Shown here in pieces: positions 9,216 through 18,066 of a DNA stretch of 64,000 bases. Each line of letters opens with the position of its first letter. Position 1 is the first letter of the stretch. The notes beneath the pieces are model-generated. The model ran no database searches and had not been told where the DNA came from. It was given only the letters and a program-made list of their open reading frames with translations. Position numbers and translations under genes: made by a program. Origin of the DNA: Candidatus Obscuribacterales bacterium. GTDB lineage: Bacteria > Cyanobacteriota > Vampirovibrionia > Obscuribacterales > Obscuribacteraceae. Location: assembly GCA_020050835.1 (NCBI GenBank), contig JAGVKB010000039.1, positions 90,331 to 154,330 of the forward strand. Reading direction: 5' to 3'.

Positions 9216-10382
9216 TTACCTGTGAGGAATCTCTGGTTTTGCCATCGCGAATCCTTGTTGTTCGGCGACGCGATTGGCATTCTTGTCTTGGTACTCACGA
9301 ATGTTCTCGATGACGAAATCAATTTGAGAGTCTGTCAGTTGAGGGAACATCGGCAAGCTCAAGATTCGCTTAGTTGCGTATTCAGTTACCGGCAGATCTC
9401 CAGGCTTATAGCCAAGATAGCTGTATGCCTTTTGAAGGTGCGCTGGGTTTGGATAGTGAATCAAAGTCTGAATTCCGCGCTCCAGGAGAAATTCTTGCAA
9501 ACCATCGCGATTTGCGGCTTGAATTACATAGAGGTGGTAGACGTGGCTGGAATGAGAGCTTTCTACCGGTGTCACGACCGAGCTCTTCAAGCCCTCGGTG
9601 TAGCGCTTAGCTATCTGGCGGCGTCGTTCGTTCCATGATTCCACCAGCGGTAGCTGTGCCCCGAGGATAGCTGCCTGGATCTCATCGAGCCGGCTATTGA
9701 TGCCGACAGTGTCGTGATAGTAACGTTTGGACTGCCCATAATTTCTGAGCATGACAAGCCGCTCAAAGCTCTCCCGCGAATTGGTGCAGACCGCTCCGCC
9801 GTCGCCAAACGCCCCGAGGTTTTTGCTCGGATAGAAGCTGAATGCGCCGAAGTCTCCGAAGGTTCCGGCCTTGCCCAGACCTTTATAAGTCGCTCCGGTT
9901 GCTTGGGCGACATCCTCTATTAGGAAAAGCTTGTGTTTGAGCGCGACTTTTCGCAACAGATCGAGATCTGCCATCTGTCCGTAAAGGTGCACCGGGATTA
10001 TCGCTTTGGTTTTAGGTGTAACGCGCTGCTCGACCTCACCGGCGTCCATTACATATGTAGCCGAGTCAATGTCTACGAAAACCGGTGTGGCGCCGGTCAT
10101 TGAAATGGCCGAGATGGTCGGGACGGCGGTATGGGCTACTACGATCACCTCATCTCCCGGTCCGATCTCGCACGCTGCCAGCGCTAAGTAAATGGCTTCT
10201 GTCCCAGAAGCGCAGCCGATCACATAAGGTGAGCCGAGGTAAGCCTCGAAGTCGCGCTCGAATCGCTCTAGCTCCGGACCGAGAATATAGTGTCCGCTGG
10301 ATAGAACTCGGGCAACCGCTCCGTCGATCTCTTTTTGAATCGTGCGGTAATGTGTCTTTAAGTCGCCGAATGGAACCTTCAA
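9216..10382 (-). CDS. DegT/DnrJ/EryC1/StrS family PLP-dependent sugar aminotransferase
   Basis: 388 residues, normal for the family. It transfers an amino group to a keto-sugar nucleotide. Diagnostic segments are the opening VPFGDLKTHY, GCASGTEAIYLAL for cofactor phosphate binding, HLYGQMADL, EDVAQATGA, and the PLP lysine in FYPSKNLGAFGDGG (Lys187). The start is a TTG at 10382; a GAGGT lies about 9 bases upstream and no in-frame ATG fits. It is the first gene of a two-gene unit with the GT2 gene and is divergent from the epimerase-like gene. Sub-type (for example perosamine versus 3-amino sugar) is not determinable by eye. Confidence 0.92.
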   Translation of the reverse strand: MKVPFGDLKTHYRTIQKEIDGAVARVLSSGHYILGPELERFERDFEAYLGSPYVIGCASGTEAIYLALAACEIGPGDEVIVVAHTAVPTISAISMTGATPVFVDIDSATYVMDAGEVEQRVTPKTKAIIPVHLYGQMADLDLLRKVALKHKLFLIEDVAQATGATYKGLGKAGTFGDFGAFSFYPSKNLGAFGDGGAVCTNSRESFERLVMLRNYGQSKRYYHDTVGINSRLDEIQAAILGAQLPLVESWNERRRQIAKRYTEGLKSSVVTPVESSHSSHVYHLYVIQAANRDGLQEFLLERGIQTLIHYPNPAHLQKAYSYLGYKPGDLPVTEYATKRILSLPMFPQLTDSQIDFVIENIREYQDKNANRVAEQQGFAMAKPEIPHR

Positions 10383-10583
10383 AGCCCAGCTACCTCATGG
10401 TGGAGATGACTCGTCAATAGTAGAAGAAATATCGCTCTGGCGAATTAGTGGGGCTTAAATTCGGCTAAAAATGAGGGTTTTTGCACATGATAAGATTTGA
10501 GCCCGTGTCGATCGTCGAGCTTTTGCCGCGTAGTTTGTCATTTTGAGACGATGCGAACGTTAAGTTAAACAGGAGTTAATGGC

Positions 10584-11585
10584 GTGGTTACTCTCAACCC
10601 GGAAACATTTGCAGGTAAGACCGCACTAATCACTGGCGGCATGGGATTTATCGGGTCCAACCTGGCGATTCGATTGGCGAACCTGGGCGCCCAAGTAACC
10701 ATCTTGGATTCGATGATTCCGGATTATGGCGGCAATGAATTCAATCTCTATCCGGTGAAGGACCGCGTTCGTGTCAATTATTGCGACGTCCGTGACGAAT
10801 CGGCGGTGAGCTACCTGGTGCGCAACCAAAACTTTGTCTTCCATTTGGCCGGGCAAGTTTGTCACATAATGAGCCTGTCCAATCCGTTTCCGGACATTGA
10901 GATCAACATTACCGGCACGGCTGTGCTGATGGAAGCGCTTCGCAAGCACAATCAGGATGCGATCGTTGTATATACCGGTACCCGCGGGCAGTACGGTCCT
11001 TCGGTATCGCTTCCGGTCAACGAGGAAGCACCGACCAATCCGAAGGGAATCTATGAAATCTCTAATCTGACGGCGGAGAAGATCATCAAGGTTTATAACG
11101 ACGTTCATGGCATTCGCTCGACGCTCTTACGCTTGAGCAACATTTATGGTCCGCGCTCTCAGATGCTCCATTCGCGCTTCGGGGTGTGCAACTGGTTCGT
11201 GCGCGTGGCGATGGACAATCAAAAGATTCAGGTGTTTGGCGATGGCAGTATCTTACGAGACTTCTTATTCGTTGATGATTGCGTGGATGCGATTTTGAGG
11301 ACCTCGATTAGTCCGGACGCCTATGGCGAGATCTTCAACGTTGGCAATGACGTACCGGTCAGTTTCTTAGAGCTCGTCAAGACAATTATTTCAGTTGCCG
11401 GTCAAGGCTCGTGGGAGTATGCCGAATTCTCACCGGAGCGCAAGGCGCAGGAGCCCGGTGACTTTTATTCCGACATCAGCAAAATCAGTCGAGTGGCTGG
11501 CTGGAGACCAAAGTACGATCTCGAAGAGGGCTTGGCGATGACGCTCGAATATTATCGCCAACATCGCGAGCATTACTGGCAGTAG
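10584..11585 (+). CDS. Extended SDR NAD-dependent epimerase/dehydratase-like protein with altered catalytic lysine
   Basis: 333 residues from a GTG preceded by AGGAG at 10571-10575 (8 bases). The N-terminal NAD motif is GGMGFIGSNLAIRL. The fold continues with FHLAGQVCH, VYTGTRGQYG and LLRLSNIYGPRSQM, as in GDP-mannose dehydratase / UDP-glucose epimerase relatives. In the expected Y-x-x-x-K position I read Y-E-I-S-N, so the catalytic Lys is replaced by Asn. A related subgroup with TGTRxQYG motifs also departs from the canonical site. It may therefore bind a nucleotide sugar with altered chemistry. It is divergent from the DegT/GT2 pair and separated by about 200 bases that would hold both promoters. 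Confidence 0.85.
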   Translation: MVTLNPETFAGKTALITGGMGFIGSNLAIRLANLGAQVTILDSMIPDYGGNEFNLYPVKDRVRVNYCDVRDESAVSYLVRNQNFVFHLAGQVCHIMSLSNPFPDIEINITGTAVLMEALRKHNQDAIVVYTGTRGQYGPSVSLPVNEEAPTNPKGIYEISNLTAEKIIKVYNDVHGIRSTLLRLSNIYGPRSQMLHSRFGVCNWFVRVAMDNQKIQVFGDGSILRDFLFVDDCVDAILRTSISPDAYGEIFNVGNDVPVSFLELVKTIISVAGQGSWEYAEFSPERKAQEPGDFYSDISKISRVAGWRPKYDLEEGLAMTLEYYRQHREHYWQ

Positions 11586-11615
11586 AGTCTCGCGTACAGT
11601 CGTTTCTTGCCGGGT

Positions 11616-11638
11616 AGGGCGGCTGCCAGAGCCGCCCT
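11616..11638. repeat. REP-like palindrome (copy 1)
   Basis: AGGGCGGCT at 11616-11624 and AGCCGCCCT at 11630-11638 form a perfect 9-bp stem with loop GCCAG. Its reverse complement matches the palindrome at 41557-41577 including the loop (CTGGC), so it is a dispersed element rather than a gene-specific terminator. Here it sits between two convergent genes. Confidence 0.7.
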
Positions 11639-11806
11639 GCAGAAAATCGTCATATGCAGCTTGACGAACAAGAGGAAATCTACGAGCAGACATCGCCATC
11701 GTCTGTCGAGTGTTCTGCTTTGACTGAACAAACGGTGTCATAAAATATCGCAGCGAAGCGACACTAATGGTGGTGGCGAACTTGGACTCTGGCTTCGAAG
11801 CTGATT

Positions 11807-12460
11807 TTACTTCGCTCTCAACGCATGAACGAGATCTTTCCATGGCTGCTCGATCTTCTTTGTGTCCTCGAAGATGCCCAGTGCTTCTTTCCCGATCTCG
11901 ATGTTTTGATACTTCGGACCGGCAGTAAGTGTTTTCAGGCTGTCGAGACGCTTCTGAATATCGGCAATCAGATCATCCAAGCTCTTGAGTGATGAAGTTG
12001 CAGCCGTCTGATCGGATGGCACCACAAGTGCTGCTTTATCCTGCTGAATTAGCGCGACCAGCTTCTCGACTTCGGCCATTGTGAGATCCAACCATTTCTT
12101 GCGCGGAGGCAGTGCATCTCCCAGCACGATCATCTCTTCCATCGTTCCAGGGTGCGGATCGCTCTTTTCTGGAATCGGCTGTATCAGCTGCGGTTGTCCG
12201 ACTACCACCATGTCTCGCTGCTCGACTTCGCTGATCAGATCGAGTGCGGCGCGATGCAAGCGTCTTAGCTCGTCACGCATATCCTTGAGCGCAATATCCG
12301 TGCCGGAAGCTGTTGGCGCAGCGCTTGCAGTCGAGGAGGTTTTTGCATCATCCGCCCACGACGCGGCTGGGCTGGTTAACAACAACCCTAAAGCAAAAAC
12401 TGCAAGTGAAAGGGCAGAGCTGCCTGTCAGCTTTCGATTCGAATGCTTCATTGTTGTCAT
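11807..12460 (-). CDS. Secreted helical protein of unknown function
   Basis: 217 residues. The ATG at 12460 has an AGGAGA about 8 bases upstream. A Sec signal peptide is clear: basic start, hydrophobic SLAVFALGLLL, cleavage near ASWADD. A Ser/Thr/Ala linker leads into a mostly helical domain (~55-217) with heptad-like spacing (MRDELRRLHRAALDLISEVEQ, then DLIADIQKRLDSLK), broken by a Pro-rich loop. No Cys is present after the signal, so this is not a lipoprotein. It lies 19 bases downstream of the SUFU-domain gene on the same strand and may share its transcript. I do not recognise the family. Confidence 0.72.
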   Translation of the reverse strand: MTTMKHSNRKLTGSSALSLAVFALGLLLTSPAASWADDAKTSSTASAAPTASGTDIALKDMRDELRRLHRAALDLISEVEQRDMVVVGQPQLIQPIPEKSDPHPGTMEEMIVLGDALPPRKKWLDLTMAEVEKLVALIQQDKAALVVPSDQTAATSSLKSLDDLIADIQKRLDSLKTLTAGPKYQNIEIGKEALGIFEDTKKIEQPWKDLVHALRAK

Positions 12461-12479
12461 CTGTCAATCTCCTGCAAGT

Positions 12480-13211
12480 TTACTGAGCCTGCCGAAAGTT
12501 CTGTGCGTAGTTTACGACGGACTGGGTGATGTTTGATATATCCTCGCGACCAAGAACCGAAGTTCGTTTGTTATCGGTTAGTTGTCCAATACCAACTTGG
12601 CGCAGGACTTCCTGAATGCACCATGCACCGTACTCTTCAATCGATTCGGCGAAGTTGCATTCGTCTTCGGTAATGCCGATTGCAACAAACATTCCGAATC
12701 CGCCAGACGGCAATTGATACCAGGCATCGCTGGCTTCGTCCGCATACCAGATGAAAAAGCTGTTGAGAGCGGAGGGGTTAGGGTAGGAGATCGGTGCATT
12801 GAGCCGAACAATCGCCCCCGGAGAAAGCGTGCCGATTGAATTGAAGACGTGAAACGCCATGCTTTTCAAGACCTGTTCCGTCCAATCCGCCTGGTTCGGA
12901 GTTTTGATCATCAATTCACAGCCAAAACCGGATACCTCCTGAGTTGAGTCTTGAAACCAGGGATTGCTCAATCCGGAAGTAAGGTAGGTCCAATGATGTC
13001 GAAGCGGATCCGGCCCATAAGTCAAAAGGGCAAGCGCTCGATCGTTGTTGGCTGGATCGCCGGTGTCTGCTGCAGACCCGCGCAACAATCGACTGTCGGC
13101 TGGTGGCTTATAGTCAGCTGGCCAAACCGATGTGTAGTCGCCAAGAAGCTCTCGAAATAGGTTATTTCGTGCTTCCCAGGCAGCTTGCATAAGCTTTTGC
13201 TCATCAGTCAT
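12480..13211 (-). CDS. Suppressor-of-fused (SUFU) domain protein
   Basis: 243 residues using the ATG at 13211 (MTDEQKL), 8 bases after the lepA stop. The open frame continues upstream to 13355, but that part lies wholly within lepA and reads as basic noise. The SUFU signature is visible as YGPDPLRHHWTYLTSGLSN near residue ~75, followed by the domain's GFGCELMI and a later ISYPNPSALNSFF region. Bacterial SUFU proteins are often found singly or as immunity proteins in polymorphic toxin loci. No toxin is visible next to this one, so its role is open. It is likely co-transcribed with lepA. Confidence 0.78.
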   Translation of the reverse strand: MTDEQKLMQAAWEARNNLFRELLGDYTSVWPADYKPPADSRLLRGSAADTGDPANNDRALALLTYGPDPLRHHWTYLTSGLSNPWFQDSTQEVSGFGCELMIKTPNQADWTEQVLKSMAFHVFNSIGTLSPGAIVRLNAPISYPNPSALNSFFIWYADEASDAWYQLPSGGFGMFVAIGITEDECNFAESIEEYGAWCIQEVLRQVGIGQLTDNKRTSVLGREDISNITQSVVNYAQNFRQAQ

Positions 13212-13219
13212 GACCAAGG

Positions 13220-15022
13220 CTATTCCTCTAATTTCAAAAGGGCCATGAAGGCCTCTTGAGGAATCTCCACCGTACCGACGGATTTCATACGCTTTTTGCC
13301 TTCTTTCTGCTTCTCGAGAAGCTTTCTCTTTCGGCTGATGTCTCCGCCGTAGCACTTGGCAAGAACGTTCTTGCGTTGGGCGGAGATATTCTCTCTGGCA
13401 ACTATCTTTCCGCCAATTGCGGCTTGAATCGGGACTTCGAACATCTGCCTGGGAATAAGCTTCTTCAGCTTTTCGGCTAGGTGTCTGCCGTAATGCGCTG
13501 CCTTCTCGTAGTGGACGATCGCCGACAGCGCATCGACTGGCTTGCCGCCAATGAGGATATCGAGCTTCACGAGGCGAGATTCCCGGTACTCTTTGAAGTG
13601 ATAGTCGAGGCTTGCATAACCGCGGGAGCGCGATTTGAGCTGGTCGAAGAAATCAGTGATGATCTCCGCAAGCGGAAGTTCGTAATGAAGCATCGCCCGC
13701 CGCGGGTCCAGATATTTCATGTCGAGGAAGATTCCGCGCCGTCCCTGGCAGAGCTCCATCAGCGGTCCGACAAATTCGTTGGGGACCATGATGCTGGCCA
13801 GAACATATGGTTCTTCAATCATCTCGCGGTAATTTGGCTCCGGCAAGAGCGCTGGATTGTCGACCATAATCACCGAGCCATCAGTTTTGGTTACCCGGTA
13901 AATTACAGAAGGCGCTGTCGTGATCAGCGTGAGCGAATATTCCCTTTCCAGGCGCTCTTGAATGATCTCCATATGGAGCAAACCGAGGAATCCGCAGCGG
14001 AAGCCAAATCCAAGCGCCTCGGAGGTTTCCGGCTCGAAAAAGAGCGACGAATCATTCAGTTTTAGTTTGTCGAGCGCCTCACGCAGGTCCGGATATTGAT
14101 CGTTGTCGACCGGATAAATGCCGGCAAATACCATCGGCTTAGCTGGTCTGTAGCCCGGCAGAGCCTCGGCCGCCGGTCTCTCCGCGCCGGTAATCGTGTC
14201 GCCGACGAGCGTGGCTACGTCCTTGATCGAGGCTGCCAGGTAGCCCACCTCGCCTGGACCCAGCCGCTCGACTTTCACTTGCTGGGGGCGCAGAATACCG
14301 AGCTCGGTGACTTCGAAAGTCTTATCGTTGGCCATAAAGCGGATCTTATCGCCCACGGCGAGCTGGCCGTCTTTGATCCGGAAGTAGACGATGATGCCGC
14401 GGTAGCTCTCGAAGTAGCTGTCGAAAACCAGCGCGCGCAGCGGCTGACTGGCTGTGTCGGGAGGCGGCGGAATCAGCTCAACGATCGATTCGAGTACTTC
14501 TACTATTCCGATGTTGTTCTTGGCTGATGCCAAAACTGCCAGGCTTGAATCCAGTCCGATTACTTCTTCGATTTCGTGCTTGATCCTGTCCGGGTCGGCG
14601 CTGGGAAGATCGATTTTATTTATGACAGGAACAATCTCCAGGTTGTTCTCGACTGCCAGGTGGACATTTGCTAGCGTCTGAGCTTCTACTCCCTGGGTCG
14701 CGTCGATCACCAACAGCGCGCCTTCGCAAGCAGCCAAGCTCCGCGAGACCTCATAGCCGAAGTCGACGTGTCCAGGCGTATCGATCAAGTTGAGGACGTA
14801 GTTTTGTCCGTCCTGCGCTCGGTAGTCCATCCTGGCCGGCTGGGCCTTAATCGTAATGCCACGTTCACGCTCAAGATCCATTGTGTCGAGGACCTGCGCC
14901 TGCATCTCCCGCTTGGAAATTGTCGCGGTTACTTCCAGCAAACGGTCGGCCAACGTCGACTTGCCGTGGTCGATGTGGGCAATTATGGAGAAATTACGGA
15001 TGAACTTGGGATCTGTGCTCAC
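13220..15022 (-). CDS. lepA: Elongation factor 4 (back-translocating ribosomal GTPase)
   Basis: 600 residues, exactly family length. GTPase motifs are in order: G1 [15 protein letters not shown]3 [12 protein letters not shown]4 [10 protein letters not shown]. The EF-G-like domains and the LepA-specific C-terminus follow ([15 protein letters not shown], then the basic [25 protein letters not shown]). It acts on stalled or mistranslocated ribosomes in the cytoplasm. The start is a GTG at 15022 with no strong Shine-Dalgarno. It is divergent from the methionine gene at 15129 and probably co-transcribed with the SUFU gene downstream. An intact, ordinary copy. Confidence 0.98.
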   Translation of the reverse strand: MSTDPKFIRNFSIIAHIDHGKSTLADRLLEVTATISKREMQAQVLDTMDLERERGITIKAQPARMDYRAQDGQNYVLNLIDTPGHVDFGYEVSRSLAACEGALLVIDATQGVEAQTLANVHLAVENNLEIVPVINKIDLPSADPDRIKHEIEEVIGLDSSLAVLASAKNNIGIVEVLESIVELIPPPPDTASQPLRALVFDSYFESYRGIIVYFRIKDGQLAVGDKIRFMANDKTFEVTELGILRPQQVKVERLGPGEVGYLAASIKDVATLVGDTITGAERPAAEALPGYRPAKPMVFAGIYPVDNDQYPDLREALDKLKLNDSSLFFEPETSEALGFGFRCGFLGLLHMEIIQERLEREYSLTLITTAPSVIYRVTKTDGSVIMVDNPALLPEPNYREMIEEPYVLASIMVPNEFVGPLMELCQGRRGIFLDMKYLDPRRAMLHYELPLAEIITDFFDQLKSRSRGYASLDYHFKEYRESRLVKLDILIGGKPVDALSAIVHYEKAAHYGRHLAEKLKKLIPRQMFEVPIQAAIGGKIVARENISAQRKNVLAKCYGGDISRKRKLLEKQKEGKKRMKSVGTVEIPQEAFMALLKLEE

Positions 15023-15128
15023 GCTGTTGTAAATTCGATCTTATGTAAACTGGCCGACGACTTTCGATCGCCGCCAAACCCATCCCGGTATATTATCAGG
15101 ACCGGTCAAGACCATTCCAGGCATTGTT

Positions 15129-17093
15129 ATGAACAACCCCTTTTTGGAAGCGCTAAAACAAAGGCCGCTCCTCTGCGACGGTGCAATGGGAACGCTGCTT
15201 TACGAGCGTGGAGCCTCGAGCGAAGCGCCGTTCGAGCAGCTTAATTTGACGCGCAAAGAGCTTGTGCAACAAGTTCACATTGACTACATAAACGCCGGCG
15301 CGGACATTATCGAGACTAATTCGTTTTCGGGCAATCGCTTTCGGCTCGCGCCGAGCGGTTTGCACGGAGAAGTATGGAATATTAATGTCTGGGCTGCCAA
15401 AGTGGCCAGAAATGCTCGTGAAATTGCCGGACAATCGGTTTTTGTTGCTGGTTCGGTCGGTCCGACCGGAAAGTTGTTGGCTCCGATCGGCGATGTGACG
15501 GCATCGGAGATGGATGCGGCATTTCGCGAACAGATGGAGGGACTGCTGGCCGGTGGCGTCGATCTGTTCATGATCGAAACGATGTCTTCGCTCGAGGAAG
15601 CGTTGATAGCAATTCGGGCCGCGCGGAAGCTTTCGAAACTGCCGGTGGTGGCACAATTGAGCTTCTCGGTTGAAGGGCAGTCAATGATGGGGGTTACCCC
15701 GGAAGATGCTGCGCGTCTGCTGGACGAGCTTGGTCCGGATATGCCTGAAGTAATTGGTATCAATTGTGGTGCCGGCCCCGGTCCGGTGCTTGATTGCTTC
15801 AATCGCATGGTATCGGCGCTTAGAGGTCGCGGTGTTGAAACGGAAAAGCTTTTCTTCTCCTGCCTGCCGAATGCGGGAATGCCGACTCGGGTGGCCGGAC
15901 GCTTCATGTATATGAGCCGTCCGGATTATTGTTCGTCGTTCGTAGAGCCTTTCATTGACGCTGGTGCTCGCTTGATCGGTGGCTGTTGCGGAACGACTCC
16001 GGACCACATTCGCTCCATGCGTGAAGGGCTGGACAGATACATCGCCACTCATGGTGGACTGGTCAAAGATACGCAAAAGAAAAAGCAGTTGGATGCTAAG
16101 GTCGGCGCGAAAGCACCTAGTCACACAATAGTGGAAAGCGAGCCGGCCGAAGCCGGGAAAGAACCTCATGATGGGCAGGCTTTGTTTGGCGTTGCTGCGA
16201 AGCTGAGCCCGGCCGGCAAGGGTGATTTCTTCGTCAGCGTTGAGCTCGATCCGCCCAAAGGTACCATCGCCAGAAAGATCCTCGCGGCAGCAGAGCAATT
16301 GAGGCAAGTGGGCGCCGACGCCATCAATGTCGGCGATAGCCCGATGGCCAGGGTAAGGATGTCTTCGCTTGCCACCTGCCACTTGATCAGACAGAAGACC
16401 GAGATCGACACGATCATTCATTTCACGACCAGAGATCGCAATCTAATGGGCATTCAGGCCGATCTGCTCGGGTGCCAGGCGTTGGGTATCACAAATATCT
16501 TAGCGTTGACCGGCGATCCGCCTAGCGTTGGTACATATGCCCATGCGACTGCTGTCTATGATGTGGATTCGATTGGGTTGATCAAGATCATCAACCAGTT
16601 GAATCGAGGAGTTGATATCGCCGGCAACTCGATCGGCTCACCGACCAAGTTGTCTATCGCTTGCGCGCTCAATCCGACCCATGAGAATCAAGCTCTCGAG
16701 CTGGAGCGGTTTCGGAAGAAAATCGAGGCCGGGGCCCATTACGTGATGACTCAGCCGATTTATCAGGTTACCGACCTAACAAACTTCCTGGACCAATTTG
16801 GCGAATGTCCGGTTCCAATCTTAGTTGGGATAATGCCGCTCCATAGCTTCAAGCATGCCGAGTATCTTCATAACGAAGTGCCTGGAATTACAATTCCGGC
16901 GCCGGTTCGAAAGGCGATGGAGCTGGCCGGTGAAGACGGCACGAGCGTTGGCTTGGAGCTAGCCGAGGAGTTGCTCGAACAGGTTCGAAAGATTGCCTCG
17001 GGAGTTTACCTGGTTCCGTCCTTCGGTCGATATGATGATATGTGCACGCTCGTTCAGCGGATCAAGAGCAGGGTCAAGACAGTATCGAAGTAA
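15129..17093 (+). CDS. yitJ: Bifunctional homocysteine S-methyltransferase / 5,10-methylenetetrahydrofolate reductase
   Basis: 654 residues. Residues ~1-300 are a homocysteine methyltransferase barrel: CDGAMGTLLYERG, ETNSFSGNRFRL, and zinc-binding cysteines in GINCGAG and GGCCGTTPDH. A ~50-residue Lys/Ala linker follows. Residues ~350-650 are a MTHFR (MetF) barrel, with FVSVELDPPKGT, ALTGDPPS, and the C-terminal VPSFGRYDDM. Fusions like B. subtilis YitJ produce methyl-THF and transfer a methyl group to homocysteine. The window also has a full cobalamin MetH (34004-37534), which would use the methyl-THF made here. No SAM or cobalamin riboswitch was recognised in the 105-base upstream region, though a TATATT/TATTAT box lies at 15089-15096. 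Confidence 0.93.
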   Translation: MNNPFLEALKQRPLLCDGAMGTLLYERGASSEAPFEQLNLTRKELVQQVHIDYINAGADIIETNSFSGNRFRLAPSGLHGEVWNINVWAAKVARNAREIAGQSVFVAGSVGPTGKLLAPIGDVTASEMDAAFREQMEGLLAGGVDLFMIETMSSLEEALIAIRAARKLSKLPVVAQLSFSVEGQSMMGVTPEDAARLLDELGPDMPEVIGINCGAGPGPVLDCFNRMVSALRGRGVETEKLFFSCLPNAGMPTRVAGRFMYMSRPDYCSSFVEPFIDAGARLIGGCCGTTPDHIRSMREGLDRYIATHGGLVKDTQKKKQLDAKVGAKAPSHTIVESEPAEAGKEPHDGQALFGVAAKLSPAGKGDFFVSVELDPPKGTIARKILAAAEQLRQVGADAINVGDSPMARVRMSSLATCHLIRQKTEIDTIIHFTTRDRNLMGIQADLLGCQALGITNILALTGDPPSVGTYAHATAVYDVDSIGLIKIINQLNRGVDIAGNSIGSPTKLSIACALNPTHENQALELERFRKKIEAGAHYVMTQPIYQVTDLTNFLDQFGECPVPILVGIMPLHSFKHAEYLHNEVPGITIPAPVRKAMELAGEDGTSVGLELAEELLEQVRKIASGVYLVPSFGRYDDMCTLVQRIKSRVKTVSK

Positions 17094-17117
17094 AGCAGAG
17101 GGTTCTCGGAGTCGCTG

Positions 17118-17921
17118 TCACTTGATCGAAATCGACGAATCAAGTCCCCAGCTTCTCAAAATCTCCTTCTCTTCTTCCGCCGACTTTGCTTTCTTGAACT
17201 TAGCATTGGAGCGTCCTTTGACGTGCTTTTCGCAGTCGGCCCAGGTCGAATGGCGGGTTACTATCCCTGCGAGGTAGCTCAAGTAGGTGGTCGGCCCGGA
17301 TGAAGATCTTGCAGCACCGCCAGATGGCTTACCGCCACCGGCGGTGCTGGTTGATTTCTTTTGATCGGGCACAGGTTGCGCTTCCGGCAATTCGTCCAAG
17401 TCTACGAAATAGGCGTCTCGTGGACCGGCATAGAGCTTCTCCGGCTTCTTGGTGGCGAACGAGACGGCTATGCAATCGCAACGCTCATTGCCAGGATTGC
17501 CGGTGTGCCCACGCACATACTTCCAATCAATCGTTGACGGCTTAAGTCGAGTCACTTGCCGCAAGAGCTCTTCCCAGAGCTCGCGGTTGGCGACATCCTT
17601 GCCCTCGTTATTTTTCCAGCCTTTGGATCGCCAGCCCCAGATCCATTGTGTGATGCCACGAATCACATATGTCGAGTCAGTGTACAGATTAATCTTCAAG
17701 GGATAAGCAGGCTCCAAAATAGCTAAGGCGTGGATAGTTGCAGAAAGCTCCATCCGATTGTTGGTGGTGTCGGCAACTCCGCCGCCCAATTCTCGGACCG
17801 TGCCGTCCGGCAGGGCAACAATGCTGGCCCAGCCTCCGGGCCCAGGATTGCCGGTGCAGGCGCCGTCGGTAAAAATCAAGACCGACGAGGTGGATTCAGC
17901 ATCGCTTCTTAGATCTGACAC
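17118..17921 (-). CDS. rnhA: Ribonuclease HI with C-terminal viroplasmin-like (RNase H1 hybrid-binding-type) domain
   Basis: 267 residues, against ~150 for plain RNase HI. Start GTG at 17921 with GAGGA upstream. Residues ~12-150 contain the four catalytic acidic positions: Asp in FTDGACTGNPGPGG, Glu in RMELSA, Asp in YTDSTYV, and the final Asp in GNERCD after GHTGNPG. It cleaves RNA in RNA-DNA hybrids. A Pro/Ser/Gly linker (~190-215) joins a C-terminal ~50-residue module with TYLSYLAG, STWADCEKHVKG and AKFKKAKS. This is the pattern of the Cauli_VI/RNase H1 N-terminal domain, which normally sits in front of the catalytic domain. Here the order is reversed. Confidence 0.9.
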   Translation of the reverse strand: MSDLRSDAESTSSVLIFTDGACTGNPGPGGWASIVALPDGTVRELGGGVADTTNNRMELSATIHALAILEPAYPLKINLYTDSTYVIRGITQWIWGWRSKGWKNNEGKDVANRELWEELLRQVTRLKPSTIDWKYVRGHTGNPGNERCDCIAVSFATKKPEKLYAGPRDAYFVDLDELPEAQPVPDQKKSTSTAGGGKPSGGAARSSSGPTTYLSYLAGIVTRHSTWADCEKHVKGRSNAKFKKAKSAEEEKEILRSWGLDSSISIK

Positions 17922-18066
17922 GAGCAGGTCCTCACTAGCTAGAGTGAAATAGAATGCTCATTTTAGACCATTTTCATGGTGCCAGCGTTTGAGATATCCA
18001 ATCGCGCGATGCGTTCGGACATCGGTGTGATCATCTATCGGCGGTCATCTAGCCTTATGGAACCAG

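Noticed and set aside
11430..11843. 137-codon minus-strand frame
   Set aside because: Overlaps the end of the epimerase gene and the end of the secreted helical gene, spans the REP-like palindrome, and has no ribosome-binding site.
13212..13355. Upstream extension of the SUFU-domain gene
   Set aside because: Lies inside the lepA 3' end, reads as Arg/Lys-rich noise, and the internal ATG at 13211 fits the gene spacing.
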